Shown: positions 28,247 through 37,887, counted from the first letter of the stretch. The stretch: DNA of 64,000 nt from Burkholderia pyrrocinia (GCF_018417535.1 NZ_CP070977.1:2294001-2358000), one strand, 5' to 3'. Numbers and translations are program-made. The notes: generated from the letters alone by a model not told the origin.

Positions 28247-28789
28247 ATGACGGTTGCATATATCGGACTGGGGGCGAATCTCGGCGATGCGCGCCAGACC
28301 CTGAAGGACGCGGTGGTGTGCCTTGCGCAGCAGCGCACCATCTCGGTCCTCGGCAAGTCGAGCCTGTATCGCACGGCGCCGTTCGAAGCGGGCGGCGACG
28401 ACTACTACAACTGCGTCGTCAAGCTCGACACGACGCTGTCGGCCCGCGAGCTGCTCGCGCTCTGCCAGAAAATCGAACATCACTTCGGGCGCGAGCGCCC
28501 GTATCGCAACGCGCCGCGCACGCTCGATCTCGACATCCTGCTGTTCGGCACCGACTCGATCGACGAACCCGACCTGATCGTCCCGCACCCGCGCCTCACC
28601 GACCGCGCGTTCGCGCTCGTGCCGCTCATCGAGATCGAGCCGGCGCTCGACATCCCCGCGCGCGGCCGCGCCGATGCGTTCCTCGCCGCTGTCGCGGGCC
28701 AGCGCGTCGAGAAGGTGCAGACCTGCCAGTGCCTGATGCAGAAGGCGCTCGCCGCGGGCGACGACACCGACAAGAACCGCTGCCGATGA
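28247..28789 (+). CDS. folK: 2-amino-4-hydroxy-6-hydroxymethyldihydropteridine pyrophosphokinase FolK
   Basis: A 180-residue HPPK of folate synthesis that moves pyrophosphate from ATP to the pterin. Motifs are YIGLGANLGD at the N-terminus, SSLYRTAPFEAG, and the family stretch GRERPYRNAPRTLDLDILLFG near residues 85-105, followed by PHPRLTDRAFALVPL. Its stop overlaps the next start in ATGA. It lies 35 bases after pcnB with a GGAAGTG ribosome site. Confidence 0.96.
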   Translation: MTVAYIGLGANLGDARQTLKDAVVCLAQQRTISVLGKSSLYRTAPFEAGGDDYYNCVVKLDTTLSARELLALCQKIEHHFGRERPYRNAPRTLDLDILLFGTDSIDEPDLIVPHPRLTDRAFALVPLIEIEPALDIPARGRADAFLAAVAGQRVEKVQTCQCLMQKALAAGDDTDKNRCR

Positions 28790-29472
28790 CCCCGACTCCT
28801 CTGACCGTCACCGCGCCCGACCTGCGCGCCCCGCACCGCTATCTCGTGATCGAAGGCCCGATCGGCGTCGGCAAGACGACGCTCGCGCGCCTGCTCGCCG
28901 AGCGCTGGTCGATGCAGGCGCTGCTCGAGCGCCCGCAGGACAACCCGTTCCTCGAACGCTTCTATCGCGACACCGCGCGCTACGCGCTGCCCGTGCAGTT
29001 GTCGTTCGCGCTGCAGCGCGCGCAGCAGGCGCGCGAGTTGATCGGCGCGCTCGAAACGGGCCGCCCCGTCATCGCCGATTTCATGCCGCAAAAGAACGAA
29101 ATCTTCGCGCGGCTGAACCTGCCGGAAGACGAATGGCAGCTCTATCGCTCGGTCGCGACGCACGTGGACGTGCCGCAGGCGCCGTCGCCCGACCTCGTCG
29201 TCTATCTGCAGGCGAGCCCCGAAGTGCTGTTCTCGCGCATCCAGAAGCGCGGGCTGCCGATGGAGCTGCAGATCAGCGACGCGTACCTGCGCTCGCTCGT
29301 CGACGCGTACAACGAATTCTTCTACCACTACGACCGCACGCCGGTGCTGACGGTCGCCGCGGAACACCTGAACCCGCTGGATTCCCCCGAAGACCTCGCG
29401 CTGCTGATCGAGCGCATCGAGACGATGCGCGGCCGCAAGGAATTCTTCGTCAAGGGCGAGACGACGCGCTGA
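28786..29472 (+). CDS. Deoxynucleoside kinase
   Basis: A 228-residue P-loop kinase of the dNK/dGK family. The start ATG 28786 overlaps the folK stop. P-loop [16 protein letters not shown] is near residue 25; [15 protein letters not shown] and the lid region [14 protein letters not shown] follow. It phosphorylates deoxynucleosides for salvage; the base preference cannot be read from the sequence. Beta-proteobacteria commonly carry it between folK and panB, as here. The frame also stays open upstream inside folK, which I reject. Confidence 0.9.
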   Translation: MTPTPLTVTAPDLRAPHRYLVIEGPIGVGKTTLARLLAERWSMQALLERPQDNPFLERFYRDTARYALPVQLSFALQRAQQARELIGALETGRPVIADFMPQKNEIFARLNLPEDEWQLYRSVATHVDVPQAPSPDLVVYLQASPEVLFSRIQKRGLPMELQISDAYLRSLVDAYNEFFYHYDRTPVLTVAAEHLNPLDSPEDLALLIERIETMRGRKEFFVKGETTR

Positions 29473-29515
29473 CGCGTCCCGCTTGCCGTTCTTCACCCAT
29501 CGAACCGGATTTCCC

Positions 29516-30331
29516 ATGACCTATCTCCAGGAATCGAGCCGGCCTGCCGTGACGGTGCCCAAGCTGCAGGCAATGCGCGACGCCGGCGAGAAGATCGCGA
29601 TGCTCACCTGCTACGACGCGAGCTTTTCCGCTCTGCTCGATCGCGCGGGCGTCGACGTGCTGCTGATCGGCGATTCGCTCGGCAACGTGCTGCAAGGTCA
29701 CACGACCACGCTGCCCGTGTCGCTCGACGACATCGCGTATCACACCGCCTGTGTCGCACGCGCACAGCCGCGCGCGCTGATCATGGCCGACCTGCCGTTC
29801 GGCACGTACGGCACGCCGTCCGAGGCATTCGCGAGCGCCGTCAAGCTGATGCGCGCGGGCGCGCAGATGATCAAGCTCGAAGGCGGCGAATGGCTCGCCG
29901 ATACGATCCGTTTCCTGGTCGAGCGCGCGGTGCCCGTGTGTGCGCACGTGGGCCTCACGCCGCAATCGGTGCACGCGTTCGGCGGCTTCAAGGTGCAGGG
30001 CAAGACCGAGGCTGGCGCCGCGCAACTGCTGCGCGATGCGCGCGCGGTCGAAGCGGCCGGCGCGCAGGTCGTCCTGCTCGAGGCCGTGCCGACCCTCGTC
30101 GGGGCCGAGGTCACGCACATGCTGCGCGTTCCGACGATCGGCATCGGCGCGGGCGTCGACTGCTCGGGGCAGGTGCTCGTGCTGCACGACATGCTCGGGA
30201 TCTTCCCCGGCAAACGGCCGCGATTCGTGAAGGATTTCATGCAGGGTCAGCCGAACATCCAGGCGGCCGTCGAAGCGTACGTGCGCGCGGTGAAGGATGG
30301 TTCGTTCCCCGGTCCGGAACATTCGTTCTGA
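29516..30331 (+). CDS. panB: 3-methyl-2-oxobutanoate hydroxymethyltransferase PanB
   Basis: A 271-residue enzyme making ketopantoate from ketoisovalerate and methylene-THF, the first committed step to pantothenate and CoA. Seen: [28 protein letters not shown] (metal site Asp residues), [30 protein letters not shown] and a C-terminal [20 protein letters not shown]. Start is ATG 29516; the frame opens slightly upstream at 29483. The gene is last in the line and ends 39 bases before a strong terminator. Confidence 0.96.
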   Translation: MTYLQESSRPAVTVPKLQAMRDAGEKIAMLTCYDASFSALLDRAGVDVLLIGDSLGNVLQGHTTTLPVSLDDIAYHTACVARAQPRALIMADLPFGTYGTPSEAFASAVKLMRAGAQMIKLEGGEWLADTIRFLVERAVPVCAHVGLTPQSVHAFGGFKVQGKTEAGAAQLLRDARAVEAAGAQVVLLEAVPTLVGAEVTHMLRVPTIGIGAGVDCSGQVLVLHDMLGIFPGKRPRFVKDFMQGQPNIQAAVEAYVRAVKDGSFPGPEHSF

Positions 30332-30370
30332 CGCAATGCCGGCCACGAGTTCGCCGGCACCCGGATGTGA

Positions 30371-30406
30371 AAAAGCGCGGCGCCCTTTGCGGGGCGCCGC
30401 GCTTTT
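30371..30406. terminator. Bidirectional terminator between panB and pabBC
   Basis: AAAAGCGCGGCGCCC pairs with GGGCGCCGCGCTTTT over a 6-base loop, with A residues before and T residues after. It can end both panB (plus) and the dnaJ-pabBC transcript (minus). Confidence 0.88.
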
Positions 30407-30482
30407 CGTTGGTACGCTGCATGAGTGAAGGTTCGCGGCGTCGGCACAAGCATGGCGCGCGATCCATCACGTCATCGCTTCA

Positions 30483-32417
30483 TCACTTCAATACCGCGTC
30501 GAGCGCGCCACGCAACGCATTGGTCAGCAGCAACGCCTGCGCACGTGCAAGATCGTCGCAGGTCACGACGCGCTCCGTCGCGCCGAACGCACGGTCGTCG
30601 AGCAGCACGCCGCGCATCACGCCCGGCAGCACGCCGGACGCCAGCGGCGGCGTCACCCATTGGCCGTCGAGCTTCACGAACAGGTTCGAGCGCCCGCCTT
30701 CCGTCACCTCGCCGCGCTCGTTGACGAACAACATGTCGAAACCGCCGAGCGCCTCCGCCGCCTGCCACGCGCGGTCGTATTCGGCACGGCGCGTCGTCTT
30801 GTGCAGCAACAGCGCATCGCTCGCGCGGGTCGGCGCGAAACCGTGCGCGGACGCCAGCATCACGCCGACCGGCCCCGCGGGCAGCGGCTTGAGCGGTGCC
30901 GCGACGATCTCGACCGTGCCGTCCTTCGCGAGCGAGAGCTTCATCCGGTAGGCGTCGTCGCCGTCGAGCGCCGCGCAGCGCGCGTCGATCTCGCGGCGCA
31001 ACGCATCGGCGTCGAAGCGAAAGCCGAGCGCATCCGCGCTGCGCTGCAGCCGCGCGAGATGGCGATCGAGATGCCGGATGCCGTCCGCACGCGTGGCGGC
31101 GGTCGTTTCGAACAACTGGAAGCCGGGATCGGCGTCCGTCAGGAATCGCGCTTTCAATTCGCACTCCGCATATTCGTCGGCCGCGACGCTGTCGAGCACG
31201 ATGCCCGCGCCAACGCCCATCGTGCCACGGCGCCGGCCGGCAGGCGCCGTGGCCGGATCGCGTGTTTCGGTATCGACGACAGCCGCGCCTTCGCCGGTAG
31301 CACCTTCGCCGGCCGCATCGAGCGTCAGCGTGCGGATCGCGACCGACAGGCAGAAATCGCCGCAACCGGCTCCGCGATTGCCGGGTGCATCGGAACCGCC
31401 GCCTTCCTTCGGCGCGTCGAGCCAGCCGATTGCGCCCGTATAGAGCCCGCGCGGCGTCGACTCGATCGCATCGATCAACTGCATCGTCATGTGCTTCGGC
31501 GCACCCGTGATCGATCCGCACGGAAACAACGCGCGCAGCATCTGCGCGAACGACGTGCCGTCGCGCCAGCCGGCCTCGACCGTCGAAGTCATCTGCCACA
31601 CCGACGCATACGGCTCGACGGAGAACAGCGCCGGCACGCGGACCGTCCCGGTGCGCGCGATCCGCGACACGTCGTTGCGCAGCAGGTCGACGATCATCAC
31701 GTTTTCCGCGCGGTTCTTCGGATCGCTCGCGAGGAACGCGGCGGCCGCCGCGTCTTCGCGGGGATCGGCCGAGCGCGGTGCGGTGCCCTTCATCGGCCGG
31801 GCGCGCAGCACGTCGCCGTGCTTCTCGACGAACAGTTCCGGCGAGCACGACACGATCCACGCGCCGCCGGGCAGCGCGATCAGCGCGCCATAACGCACGG
31901 GCTGGCGCGCGCGCAATCGCCGGTACAGCGCGAGCGGTGTGCCGAATACGTCGAAATTCAGCCGGTACGTGTAGTTGATCTGGTACGAATCGCCCGCGCG
32001 CAGCGCGTCGTGCACCGCGGCGATCGCCGCGTCGAACGCGTCGCGCGACACGCTCTTCGCGACATGCGCGACGCCCGCGATCGACGGTGAGCCGCCGCCG
32101 TCCTGCTGCGCGAGCCACGCGTCGACTTCGTCGCGCGACAGGCGCTCGCAGCGCGCATACAGCAAAAAGCGCAGCGGGGCATCGCCCGGCTGCGCCCGTT
32201 GCAGGTTGCGTCCGAATTCGTAATCGCCGACGACCACCGCATGCAGCCCGTCGCGCAGGTCCTGCGCCACCGCCGCATCGACTTCGTCGAGCTGCGCCGG
32301 ATCCGTGCACACGCGTTCGTGCACGAAGCCGGAATACAAACGACTCGACCGCGCGGACGCGGTCGAGTCGCAATCGTCCAAGAGCGCGAACGACGCGCTC
32401 TCGTTACCTTCAGTCAT
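30483..32417 (-). CDS. pabB: Fused aminodeoxychorismate synthase component I / aminodeoxychorismate lyase (PabB-PabC)
   Basis: A 644-residue two-domain protein for p-aminobenzoate in folate synthesis. Residues 1 to about 400 are a chorismate-binding PabB domain with SYQINYTYRL, PMKGTAPR, NVMIVDLLRND and FPCGSITGAPK. An acidic/Gly-rich insert lies in the last part (about 330-380). Residues about 420-644 are a PLP-dependent PabC-like lyase (GFQLFETTAATRADG, LLLHKTTRRAEYDRA with the likely PLP lysine, NERGEVTEGGRSNLFV). The start lies 4 bases after the dnaJ stop, so it is co-transcribed with the chaperone operon. The glutaminase PabA is not in this window. Confidence 0.93.
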   Translation of the reverse strand: MTEGNESASFALLDDCDSTASARSSRLYSGFVHERVCTDPAQLDEVDAAVAQDLRDGLHAVVVGDYEFGRNLQRAQPGDAPLRFLLYARCERLSRDEVDAWLAQQDGGGSPSIAGVAHVAKSVSRDAFDAAIAAVHDALRAGDSYQINYTYRLNFDVFGTPLALYRRLRARQPVRYGALIALPGGAWIVSCSPELFVEKHGDVLRARPMKGTAPRSADPREDAAAAAFLASDPKNRAENVMIVDLLRNDVSRIARTGTVRVPALFSVEPYASVWQMTSTVEAGWRDGTSFAQMLRALFPCGSITGAPKHMTMQLIDAIESTPRGLYTGAIGWLDAPKEGGGSDAPGNRGAGCGDFCLSVAIRTLTLDAAGEGATGEGAAVVDTETRDPATAPAGRRRGTMGVGAGIVLDSVAADEYAECELKARFLTDADPGFQLFETTAATRADGIRHLDRHLARLQRSADALGFRFDADALRREIDARCAALDGDDAYRMKLSLAKDGTVEIVAAPLKPLPAGPVGVMLASAHGFAPTRASDALLLHKTTRRAEYDRAWQAAEALGGFDMLFVNERGEVTEGGRSNLFVKLDGQWVTPPLASGVLPGVMRGVLLDDRAFGATERVVTCDDLARAQALLLTNALRGALDAVLK

Positions 32418-32421
32418 GCCA

Positions 32422-33558
32422 TTACTCGAAGAAGCTCTTCACACGGTCGAACCAGCTCTTGCTCTGCGGGCTGTGACGCGCGCCGCCCTCGGCCAGCGAC
32501 TTCTCGAACTGCTTGAGCAGGTCGCGCTGTTGGTCGGTCAGCTTCACGGGCGTCTCGACCTGCACGTGTACGTACAGATCGCCCGCGATGCTCGAACGCA
32601 GCCCCTTGATACCCTTGCTGCGCAGACGGAACGTCTTGCCCGACTGCGTGCCTTCCGGCACCGGGAACGACGCACGGCCGGCCAGCGTCGGCACCTCGAT
32701 CTCGCCGCCGAGCGCGGCGGTCGTGAACGGGATCGGCATCTGGCAGTGCAGGTCGTCGCCATCGCGCTCGAACACCGAGTGCGGCTTGATGTGGATCTCG
32801 ACGTACAGGTCGCCCGGCGGCCCGCCGTTGATGCCCGGCTCGCCGTTGCCGGCCGAGCGGATCCGCATCCCGTCGTCGATCCCGGCCGGGATCTTCACTT
32901 CGAGCGTCTTGGTTTCCTTCACCTTGCCCGACCCGTGGCAATGCAGGCACGGCTCGGGGATGTAGGTGCCCGTGCCATGGCACTTCGGGCAGGTCTGCTG
33001 GATGCTGAAGAAGCCCTGCGACATGCGCACCGTGCCCTGGCCGTGACAGGTCGGGCAGGTTTCCGGCTTCGTGCCGGGCTTCGCGCCCGACCCGTGGCAA
33101 ACCTCGCACGACACCCAGCTCGGCACGCGGATCTGCGTGTCGTAGCCGTGCGCAGCCTGCTCGAGCGTGATTTCCATGCTGTAGCGCAGGTCGGCGCCGC
33201 GGTACACCTGCGGGCCGCCGCGGCCGCCGCGCGCGGCGCCGCCCGCGGCCTGGCCGAAGATGTCGCCGAAGATATCGCCGAACGCATCCGCGAAGCCGCT
33301 GAAGCCCTGTGCGCCCGCACCGCCCATGTTCGGATCGACGCCCGCGTGGCCGTACTGGTCGTACGCGGCCCGCTTCTGGCTGTCCGACAGCATTTCATAG
33401 GCTTCCTTCGCCTCCTTGAAATGCTCTTCCGCATCCTTGTTGTCCGGATTGCGGTCAGGGTGATACTTCATCGCAAGCTTGCGATACGCCTTCTTGATTT
33501 CGTCGTCGCCCGCATTCTTCGCGACGCCCAGAACCTCGTAGTAATCCCGTTTCGCCAT
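32422..33558 (-). CDS. dnaJ: Chaperone DnaJ (Hsp40)
   Basis: A 378-residue co-chaperone that delivers clients to DnaK and triggers its ATPase. An N-terminal J domain with H-P-D (KYHPDRNPD near residue 32) precedes a Gly-rich linker (about 75-130). Four zinc-binding repeats C-x-x-C-x-G-x-G follow ([32 protein letters not shown], about 150-215), then the C-terminal substrate-binding part. All eight cysteines are present. It follows dnaK after 267 bases containing a long hairpin, and precedes pabBC by 4 bases. Confidence 0.98.
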   Translation of the reverse strand: MAKRDYYEVLGVAKNAGDDEIKKAYRKLAMKYHPDRNPDNKDAEEHFKEAKEAYEMLSDSQKRAAYDQYGHAGVDPNMGGAGAQGFSGFADAFGDIFGDIFGQAAGGAARGGRGGPQVYRGADLRYSMEITLEQAAHGYDTQIRVPSWVSCEVCHGSGAKPGTKPETCPTCHGQGTVRMSQGFFSIQQTCPKCHGTGTYIPEPCLHCHGSGKVKETKTLEVKIPAGIDDGMRIRSAGNGEPGINGGPPGDLYVEIHIKPHSVFERDGDDLHCQMPIPFTTAALGGEIEVPTLAGRASFPVPEGTQSGKTFRLRSKGIKGLRSSIAGDLYVHVQVETPVKLTDQQRDLLKQFEKSLAEGGARHSPQSKSWFDRVKSFFE

Positions 33559-33772
33559 ATCGATTCACTGTGCCGCCACGCATCGCGCACGCGGCGGCTC
33601 CTTTCGCCTGCAGTAAAGTCTCTCGACTCGTCTGGCGCTGCGCCGTCCGCGGACGGCTCGCGCAGCACCCGCCAAAAAACAAATGTGCCCGGAGGGCCGC
33701 GAAGCCCGCCAGGCGTGGAGTCGATCCGGCCATCCGGAAGGAAAGACAGACCGCTTTTCAGTCGCTTGTCAG

Positions 33773-33808
33773 CCGCAGGCCGCGCGCGTTTGCGCGCGCG
33801 GCCTGCGG
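33773..33808 (-). terminator. 16-bp perfect hairpin after dnaK
   Basis: CCGCAGGCCGCGCGCG and its exact complement flank a 4-base loop. The hairpin is 17 bases past the dnaK stop and has no T tract. It is probably a transcription attenuator or an mRNA-stabilising/processing element that keeps dnaK above dnaJ. Confidence 0.7.
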
Positions 33809-33825
33809 TGCCATGGCAACCCGGC

Positions 33826-35778
33826 TTAGTCCTTCTTCACTTCCTTGAACTCGGCGTCGACGACGTCGTCGGCAGCCTGCTGCGCACCGCCCGCATGGGC
33901 CGCGCCTTCCGCTGCACCCGCCGCGCCGGCGGCACCCGCCTGCTGGGCCTGCATGTCGGCGTACATCTTTTCGCCGAGCTTCTGCGAAACCTTGCCGAGC
34001 TCCTCGACCTTCGCGTCGATCGCAGCCTTGTCGGCCGACGTGTCCTTCAGCACTTCCTCGAGCGACTTCAGCGACACTTCGATCGCTTCCTTCTCGCCCG
34101 CGTCCAGCTTGTCGCCGTACTCGGTGAGCGCCTTCTTCGTGCTGTGGACCAGCGCGTCGCCCTGGTTGCGCGAATCGGCCAGCTCGCGCAGCTTGTGGTC
34201 TTCCGCTGCGTTCGCTTCCGCGTCCTTGATCATCTGGTCGATTTCAGCCTCGGACAGACCCGAGTTGGCCTTGATCGTGATCTTGTTTTCCTTGCCGGTC
34301 GCCTTGTCCTTCGCGCCGACGTGCAGGATGCCGTTCGCGTCGATGTCGAAGGTCACTTCGATCTGCGGCACGCCGCGCGGTGCCGGCGGGATGCCTTCGA
34401 GGTTGAACTCGCCCAGCAGCTTGTTGCCTGCCGCCATTTCGCGTTCGCCCTGGAACACCTTGATCGTCACGGCGCCCTGGTTGTCGTCCGCCGTCGAATA
34501 CACCTGCGCGTGCTTCGTCGGGATCGTCGTGTTCTTGTTGATCATCTTCGTCATCACGCCGCCGAGCGTCTCGATGCCGAGCGACAGCGGGGTCACGTCG
34601 AGCAGCAGCACGTCCTTGCGGTCGCCCGACAGCACCTGGCCCTGGATCGCCGCGCCAACCGCGACGGCTTCGTCCGGGTTCACGTCACGGCGCGGATCCT
34701 TGCCGAAGAACTCCTTCACCTTCTCCAGGACCTTCGGCATGCGGGTCTGGCCGCCGACCAGGATCACGTCGTCGATGTCCGACACCTTGACGCCCGCGTC
34801 CTTGATCGCGATGCGGCACGGTTCGATCGTGCGCTCGACGAGGTCTTCCACCAGCGCTTCCAGCTTCGCGCGGGTGATCTTCAGGTTCAAGTGCTTCGGG
34901 CCCGACGCGTCCGCCGTGATGTACGGCAGGTTGATTTCGGTCTGCTGGCCCGACGACAGCTCGATCTTCGCCTTTTCAGCGGCTTCCTTCAGGCGTTGCA
35001 GCGCGAGCACGTCCTTCGACAGGTCGACGCCCTGCTCCTTCTTGAACTCGCCGATGATGTAATCGATGATGCGCTGGTCGAAGTCTTCGCCGCCGAGGAA
35101 CGTGTCGCCGTTGGTCGACAGCACTTCGAACTGCATTTCGCCGTCGACGTCCGCGATCTCGATGATCGACACGTCGAACGTACCGCCGCCGAGGTCATAC
35201 ACGGCGATCTTGCGATCGCCCTTCTCGACCTTGTCGAGGCCGAACGCGAGCGCGGCTGCCGTCGGCTCGTTGATGATCCGCTTGACTTCGAGGCCCGCGA
35301 TGCGGCCGGCGTCCTTGGTCGCCTGGCGCTGGCTGTCGTTGAAGTACGCCGGCACCGTGATCACGGCTTCCGTGACCGGCTCGCCGAGGTAGTCCTCGGC
35401 CGTCTTCTTCATCTTGCGCAGCACTTCCGCCGAAACCTGCGGCGGTGCGAGCTTTTCGCCGTGCGCTTCGACCCATGCGTCGCCGTTGTCGGCCTTGACG
35501 ATGGTGTACGGCATCAGGCCGATGTCCTTCTGGACTTCCTTCTCTTCGAAGCGGCGGCCGATCAGGCGCTTCACTGCGAACAGCGTGTTCTTCGGGTTGG
35601 TCACCGACTGACGCTTGGCCGGCGCACCGACGAGCACTTCGTTGTCGTCCATGTAGGCGATGATCGACGGCGTGGTGCGCGCGCCTTCCGAATTCTCGAT
35701 GACCTTGACCTGGTTGCCTTCCATGATGGCAACGCACGAATTCGTGGTGCCGAGGTCAATACCGATGATCTTTCCCAT
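33826..35778 (-). CDS. dnaK: Chaperone DnaK (Hsp70)
   Basis: A 650-residue Hsp70. The ATPase domain has [12 protein letters not shown] (residues 4-15), [16 protein letters not shown] near 195, and [11 protein letters not shown] near 340. The interdomain linker and substrate domain follow, and the tail ends in an EEVD-like acidic run ([14 protein letters not shown]) after an Ala/Gly-rich stretch, as in bacterial DnaK. It works with DnaJ and GrpE encoded on either side. A sigma32-like promoter lies at 35866-35894, in the gap after the thioredoxin-like gene. Confidence 0.99.
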   Translation of the reverse strand: MGKIIGIDLGTTNSCVAIMEGNQVKVIENSEGARTTPSIIAYMDDNEVLVGAPAKRQSVTNPKNTLFAVKRLIGRRFEEKEVQKDIGLMPYTIVKADNGDAWVEAHGEKLAPPQVSAEVLRKMKKTAEDYLGEPVTEAVITVPAYFNDSQRQATKDAGRIAGLEVKRIINEPTAAALAFGLDKVEKGDRKIAVYDLGGGTFDVSIIEIADVDGEMQFEVLSTNGDTFLGGEDFDQRIIDYIIGEFKKEQGVDLSKDVLALQRLKEAAEKAKIELSSGQQTEINLPYITADASGPKHLNLKITRAKLEALVEDLVERTIEPCRIAIKDAGVKVSDIDDVILVGGQTRMPKVLEKVKEFFGKDPRRDVNPDEAVAVGAAIQGQVLSGDRKDVLLLDVTPLSLGIETLGGVMTKMINKNTTIPTKHAQVYSTADDNQGAVTIKVFQGEREMAAGNKLLGEFNLEGIPPAPRGVPQIEVTFDIDANGILHVGAKDKATGKENKITIKANSGLSEAEIDQMIKDAEANAAEDHKLRELADSRNQGDALVHSTKKALTEYGDKLDAGEKEAIEVSLKSLEEVLKDTSADKAAIDAKVEELGKVSQKLGEKMYADMQAQQAGAAGAAGAAEGAAHAGGAQQAADDVVDAEFKEVKKD

Positions 35779-35865
35779 TTTTCCTAATCTCCAGAAATGC
35801 CTGTTTGCTGCGCGAAACCCCGCGTTTTTGGGCGGTATCGCGCGCCAGAATTCAACTCTGTTCCC

Positions 35866-35894
35866 GAAATGCGTCCGTCCGGTCCGTTTTCAAG
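35866..35894 (-). promoter_or_regulatory. sigma32-like heat-shock promoter for dnaK
   Basis: On the minus strand CTTGAA (35894-35889), a 15-base spacer and CGCATTTC (35873-35866) resemble the heat-shock consensus CTTGAA-N13-15-CCCCATNT. It lies about 90 bases upstream of the dnaK ATG. Confidence 0.6.
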
Positions 35895-35925
35895 ACCCGA
35901 CAGGCGATGCGGATATTAAATTTTT

Positions 35926-36351
35926 TCAATCGCCGCCGGCTACCGGATCGCCGGCCGCCGGATCGCCGGCCGCCGCGGCGATCTTCGCCCGCGCCGCCGC
36001 AACGGCCGCCTGGAACTGCGCGAGGCCATGCCAGCCCGTCGCGCGGCCGAGGCGCTTGCCGCGGTGGAAGAAGAACCACGTCGGCACGCCGTGCAATCCG
36101 AAGCGGCGCCCAAGCTGATGGTGCTCGTACACGTTGCAATGGAACCACTTCAGGTCCAGCGCGCGGATCGCGTCGGGCTGGGCGAGCATCGCCTTCTTCG
36201 CGATCTCGCAGTTGAAGCAGTCGACGCCCCAGAAGAACACCACCGCGAGCGCGTCGCCCGCGCCTTCGATCCCCGCGTCGAACGTGTCGGCGGCCAGCGC
36301 CTGCATGTCGAACACGGCGAACGCGGCCGAATCGACGCCGGCGGGAACCAT
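35926..36351 (-). CDS. Thioredoxin-fold protein of the chaperone operon
   Basis: A 141-residue thioredoxin-like protein with active site W-G-V-D-C-F-N-C (near residue 43), YEHHQLGRRFGLHGVPTWFFFHRGKRLGR containing the cis-proline region, and no signal peptide, so it is cytosolic. The CFNC site differs from classical CGPC, so redox potential and partners may differ. The C-terminus (GDPAAGDPVAGGD) is encoded by two perfect tandem 15-bp units at 35945-35974. It sits between grpE (10 bases upstream) and dnaK, an order typical of Burkholderia. Confidence 0.88.
   Translation of the reverse strand: MVPAGVDSAAFAVFDMQALAADTFDAGIEGAGDALAVVFFWGVDCFNCEIAKKAMLAQPDAIRALDLKWFHCNVYEHHQLGRRFGLHGVPTWFFFHRGKRLGRATGWHGLAQFQAAVAAARAKIAAAAGDPAAGDPVAGGD
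35945..35974. repeat. Tandem 15-bp repeat at the 3' end of the thioredoxin-like gene
   Basis: GGATCGCCGGCCGCC occurs twice in a row, in frame. It encodes the repeated Gly-Asp-Pro-Ala tail and is a likely site of length variation. Confidence 0.85.
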
Positions 36352-36361
36352 CGCGGCTGCC

Positions 36362-36907
36362 TTACTTCGGCTGCGCGACGGTGACGAGCGCCGGACGCAG
36401 CACGCGGTCGGCGATCGTATAGCCCTTTTGCAGCACCGCGACGACGGTGTTCGGCTCCTGCTCGGCCGGCACCATCGAAATCGCCTGGTGCTGGTGCGGA
36501 TCGAACTTCTCGCCGACCGGGTTGATCGCGACGACGCGGCCCTTCTCGAGCGCGCTCGTCAGCTGGCGCAGCGTCAGTTCGACGCCTTCGCGCACCTTCG
36601 TGATGTCGCCGGACGTGTCGCTGACGGCCGCTTCCAGGCTGTCCAGCACGGGCAGCAGGTGTTCCGCGAAGCTCTCGATCGCGAACTTGTGCGCCTTCGA
36701 GACGTCGTCCTGCGCGCGGCGGCGCACGTTCTCGGTCTCGGCCTTCGCCCGCAGGAAGCTCTCCTGCAGCTCGGCGACCTTGGCTTGAGCCTCCGCGAGC
36801 GCCGCGTCGGCTGCTTCGGCGGCGGGAGCAGCGCCTTGCGCCGCCTGCTTCTCGCTGCCGATGTCTTCGGCCGATTGGGTAGCCGGGTTCTCTTGCGTAT
36901 TTTCCAT
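36362..36907 (-). CDS. grpE: Nucleotide exchange factor GrpE
   Basis: A 181-residue DnaK nucleotide exchange factor. An acidic/Ala-rich N-terminus (to about 45) leads into a long coiled coil ([26 protein letters not shown]). The C-terminal beta domain contains [14 protein letters not shown] and [21 protein letters not shown], the GrpE signature. It heads the operon grpE-trx-dnaK-dnaJ-pabBC. A sigma32-like promoter lies about 80 bases upstream. Confidence 0.97.
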   Translation of the reverse strand: MENTQENPATQSAEDIGSEKQAAQGAAPAAEAADAALAEAQAKVAELQESFLRAKAETENVRRRAQDDVSKAHKFAIESFAEHLLPVLDSLEAAVSDTSGDITKVREGVELTLRQLTSALEKGRVVAINPVGEKFDPHQHQAISMVPAEQEPNTVVAVLQKGYTIADRVLRPALVTVAQPK

Positions 36908-37262
36908 GTCGCTGAAAGTCGATTAGAGGTTGAAGCCAAATCGGCAACCGCCGGACCGTATACCCGGCGGCACCGCACATCATTGGTGCAAATAAGGACG
37001 AAAACTACGATTTCAAGACGGTTATTCGCCGGCATTCTCCAATGCCGCGAAACAACCGCTCGCTTCGTCGGTGCAGGCCTCGCATAGTCCGCCAGATCGG
37101 GCGAAACGGCCTGTAACAACGCTTACCTGGCAAGTACTAGCTTGGCACAGGCCCGCTGCACTACACTCCACTCAAGCGTCGGAAAAGCGTGTTTACCCTA
37201 GCTGACCGTCGCCTTACATCCACCTGGCGCCGTTTTCACCCTTCTTTTCGAGGGGGAGTACC
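36908..37262. other. Intergenic region upstream of grpE
   Basis: This 355-base gap holds the grpE promoter (36990-37017) on the minus strand and, at its right end, the ribosome site of a divergent small ORF. No other gene is credible. No CIRCE element (TTAGCACTC-N9-GAGTGCTAA) is present. Confidence 0.7.
36990..37017 (-). promoter_or_regulatory. sigma32-like heat-shock promoter for grpE operon
   Basis: On the minus strand CTTGAA (37017-37012), a 14-base spacer and CCTTATTT (36997-36990) fit the heat-shock promoter consensus and lie about 80 bases upstream of grpE. Confidence 0.65.
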
Positions 37263-37424
37263 GTGAAACTGACCTTTGCGATATCGGTGGTCGCGCTGGT
37301 ACTCATTGCCGGCACCACCACCATCTGCCTGTCGGGAGCCGTTACCGACCGCACGACCGAATACGGAAGCGCGCGGGCGACCTTCGACCAGATGTTCAGC
37401 TCCCACCAGAAAATCTGTCGATGA
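37263..37424 (+). CDS. Small 53-residue membrane or exported peptide
   Basis: A GTG-started ORF with a very strong ribosome site (GAGGGGGAG, 4 bases upstream). The product begins with a basic residue, then a hydrophobic run (F-A-I-S-V-V-A-L-V-L-I-A-G, residues 5-17). Two Cys (22 and 52) and a polar C-terminal half follow, with an Arg-rich middle. It looks like a short signal-anchored or secreted peptide. Its last 29 bases overlap the convergent hslR 3' end. I do not recognise a family. Confidence 0.55.
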   Translation: MKLTFAISVVALVLIAGTTTICLSGAVTDRTTEYGSARATFDQMFSSHQKICR

Positions 37425-37803
37425 TGCGCCTGTCGCGCTTCGTCGGCCGACCGTGCAGTTCGGCCGCCGGCTCGCGATACGTGCGGCGCCGCTCCAGTTC
37501 GGCAAGCCGCGCGGCCCGCCCCGCTTCCGTTTCCGCGTAAAGCGTCTGCGCGACGCTCGCCGGTCCGCGCACGTCGCACACGCCCAGCACGGCAATGTGC
37601 CAGACGATGCCGTCGATCGCAATCTCGACCTCGTCGCCGACGCGCACCTCCTTCGCCGGCTTGACCGCCGCGCCGCCGATCTTCACGTGCCCCTTGTCGA
37701 CCGCATCGGTCGCGAGCGAACGCGTCTTGAAGAACCGGGCCGCCCACAGCCATTTGTCGATGCGCAGCTTCGCGCCCGGTTCCGTGGAAATCTTGTAGTT
37801 CAT
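37396..37803 (-). CDS. hslR: Heat-shock RNA-binding protein HslR (Hsp15), S4 domain
   Basis: A 135-residue S4-domain protein. The N-terminus is RIDKWLWAARFFKTRSLATDAVDKGHVKIGG, with the S4 RNA-binding loop and VRVGDEVEI near residue 60. A basic C-terminal tail (RPTKRDRRIIDRF) follows. Hsp15 binds 50S subunits carrying stalled nascent chains and recycles them. It is on the minus strand upstream of the heat-shock operon and its 3' end overlaps a convergent small ORF by 29 bases. Confidence 0.93.
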   Translation of the reverse strand: MNYKISTEPGAKLRIDKWLWAARFFKTRSLATDAVDKGHVKIGGAAVKPAKEVRVGDEVEIAIDGIVWHIAVLGVCDVRGPASVAQTLYAETEAGRAARLAELERRRTYREPAAELHGRPTKRDRRIIDRFSGGS

Positions 37804-37887
37804 GTCAGCCTCCGCCGGGCCGCCACAAGGAGGCCGACCGCCTCCTCGGGGAGCAGCGAACGAAGTGAGTGCGGGGGTCGTTCCATG

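Noticed and set aside
32305..35787. Very long open frame (1160 codons) on the plus strand across dnaJ and dnaK
   Set aside because: It is the antisense shadow of two clear genes in high-GC DNA, with an Arg/His/Leu-rich product and no motif.
37142..37157. sigma54-like TTGGCAC...GC before the small ORF
   Set aside because: The GG to GC spacing is one base short of the required ten, so it does not fit a -24/-12 promoter.
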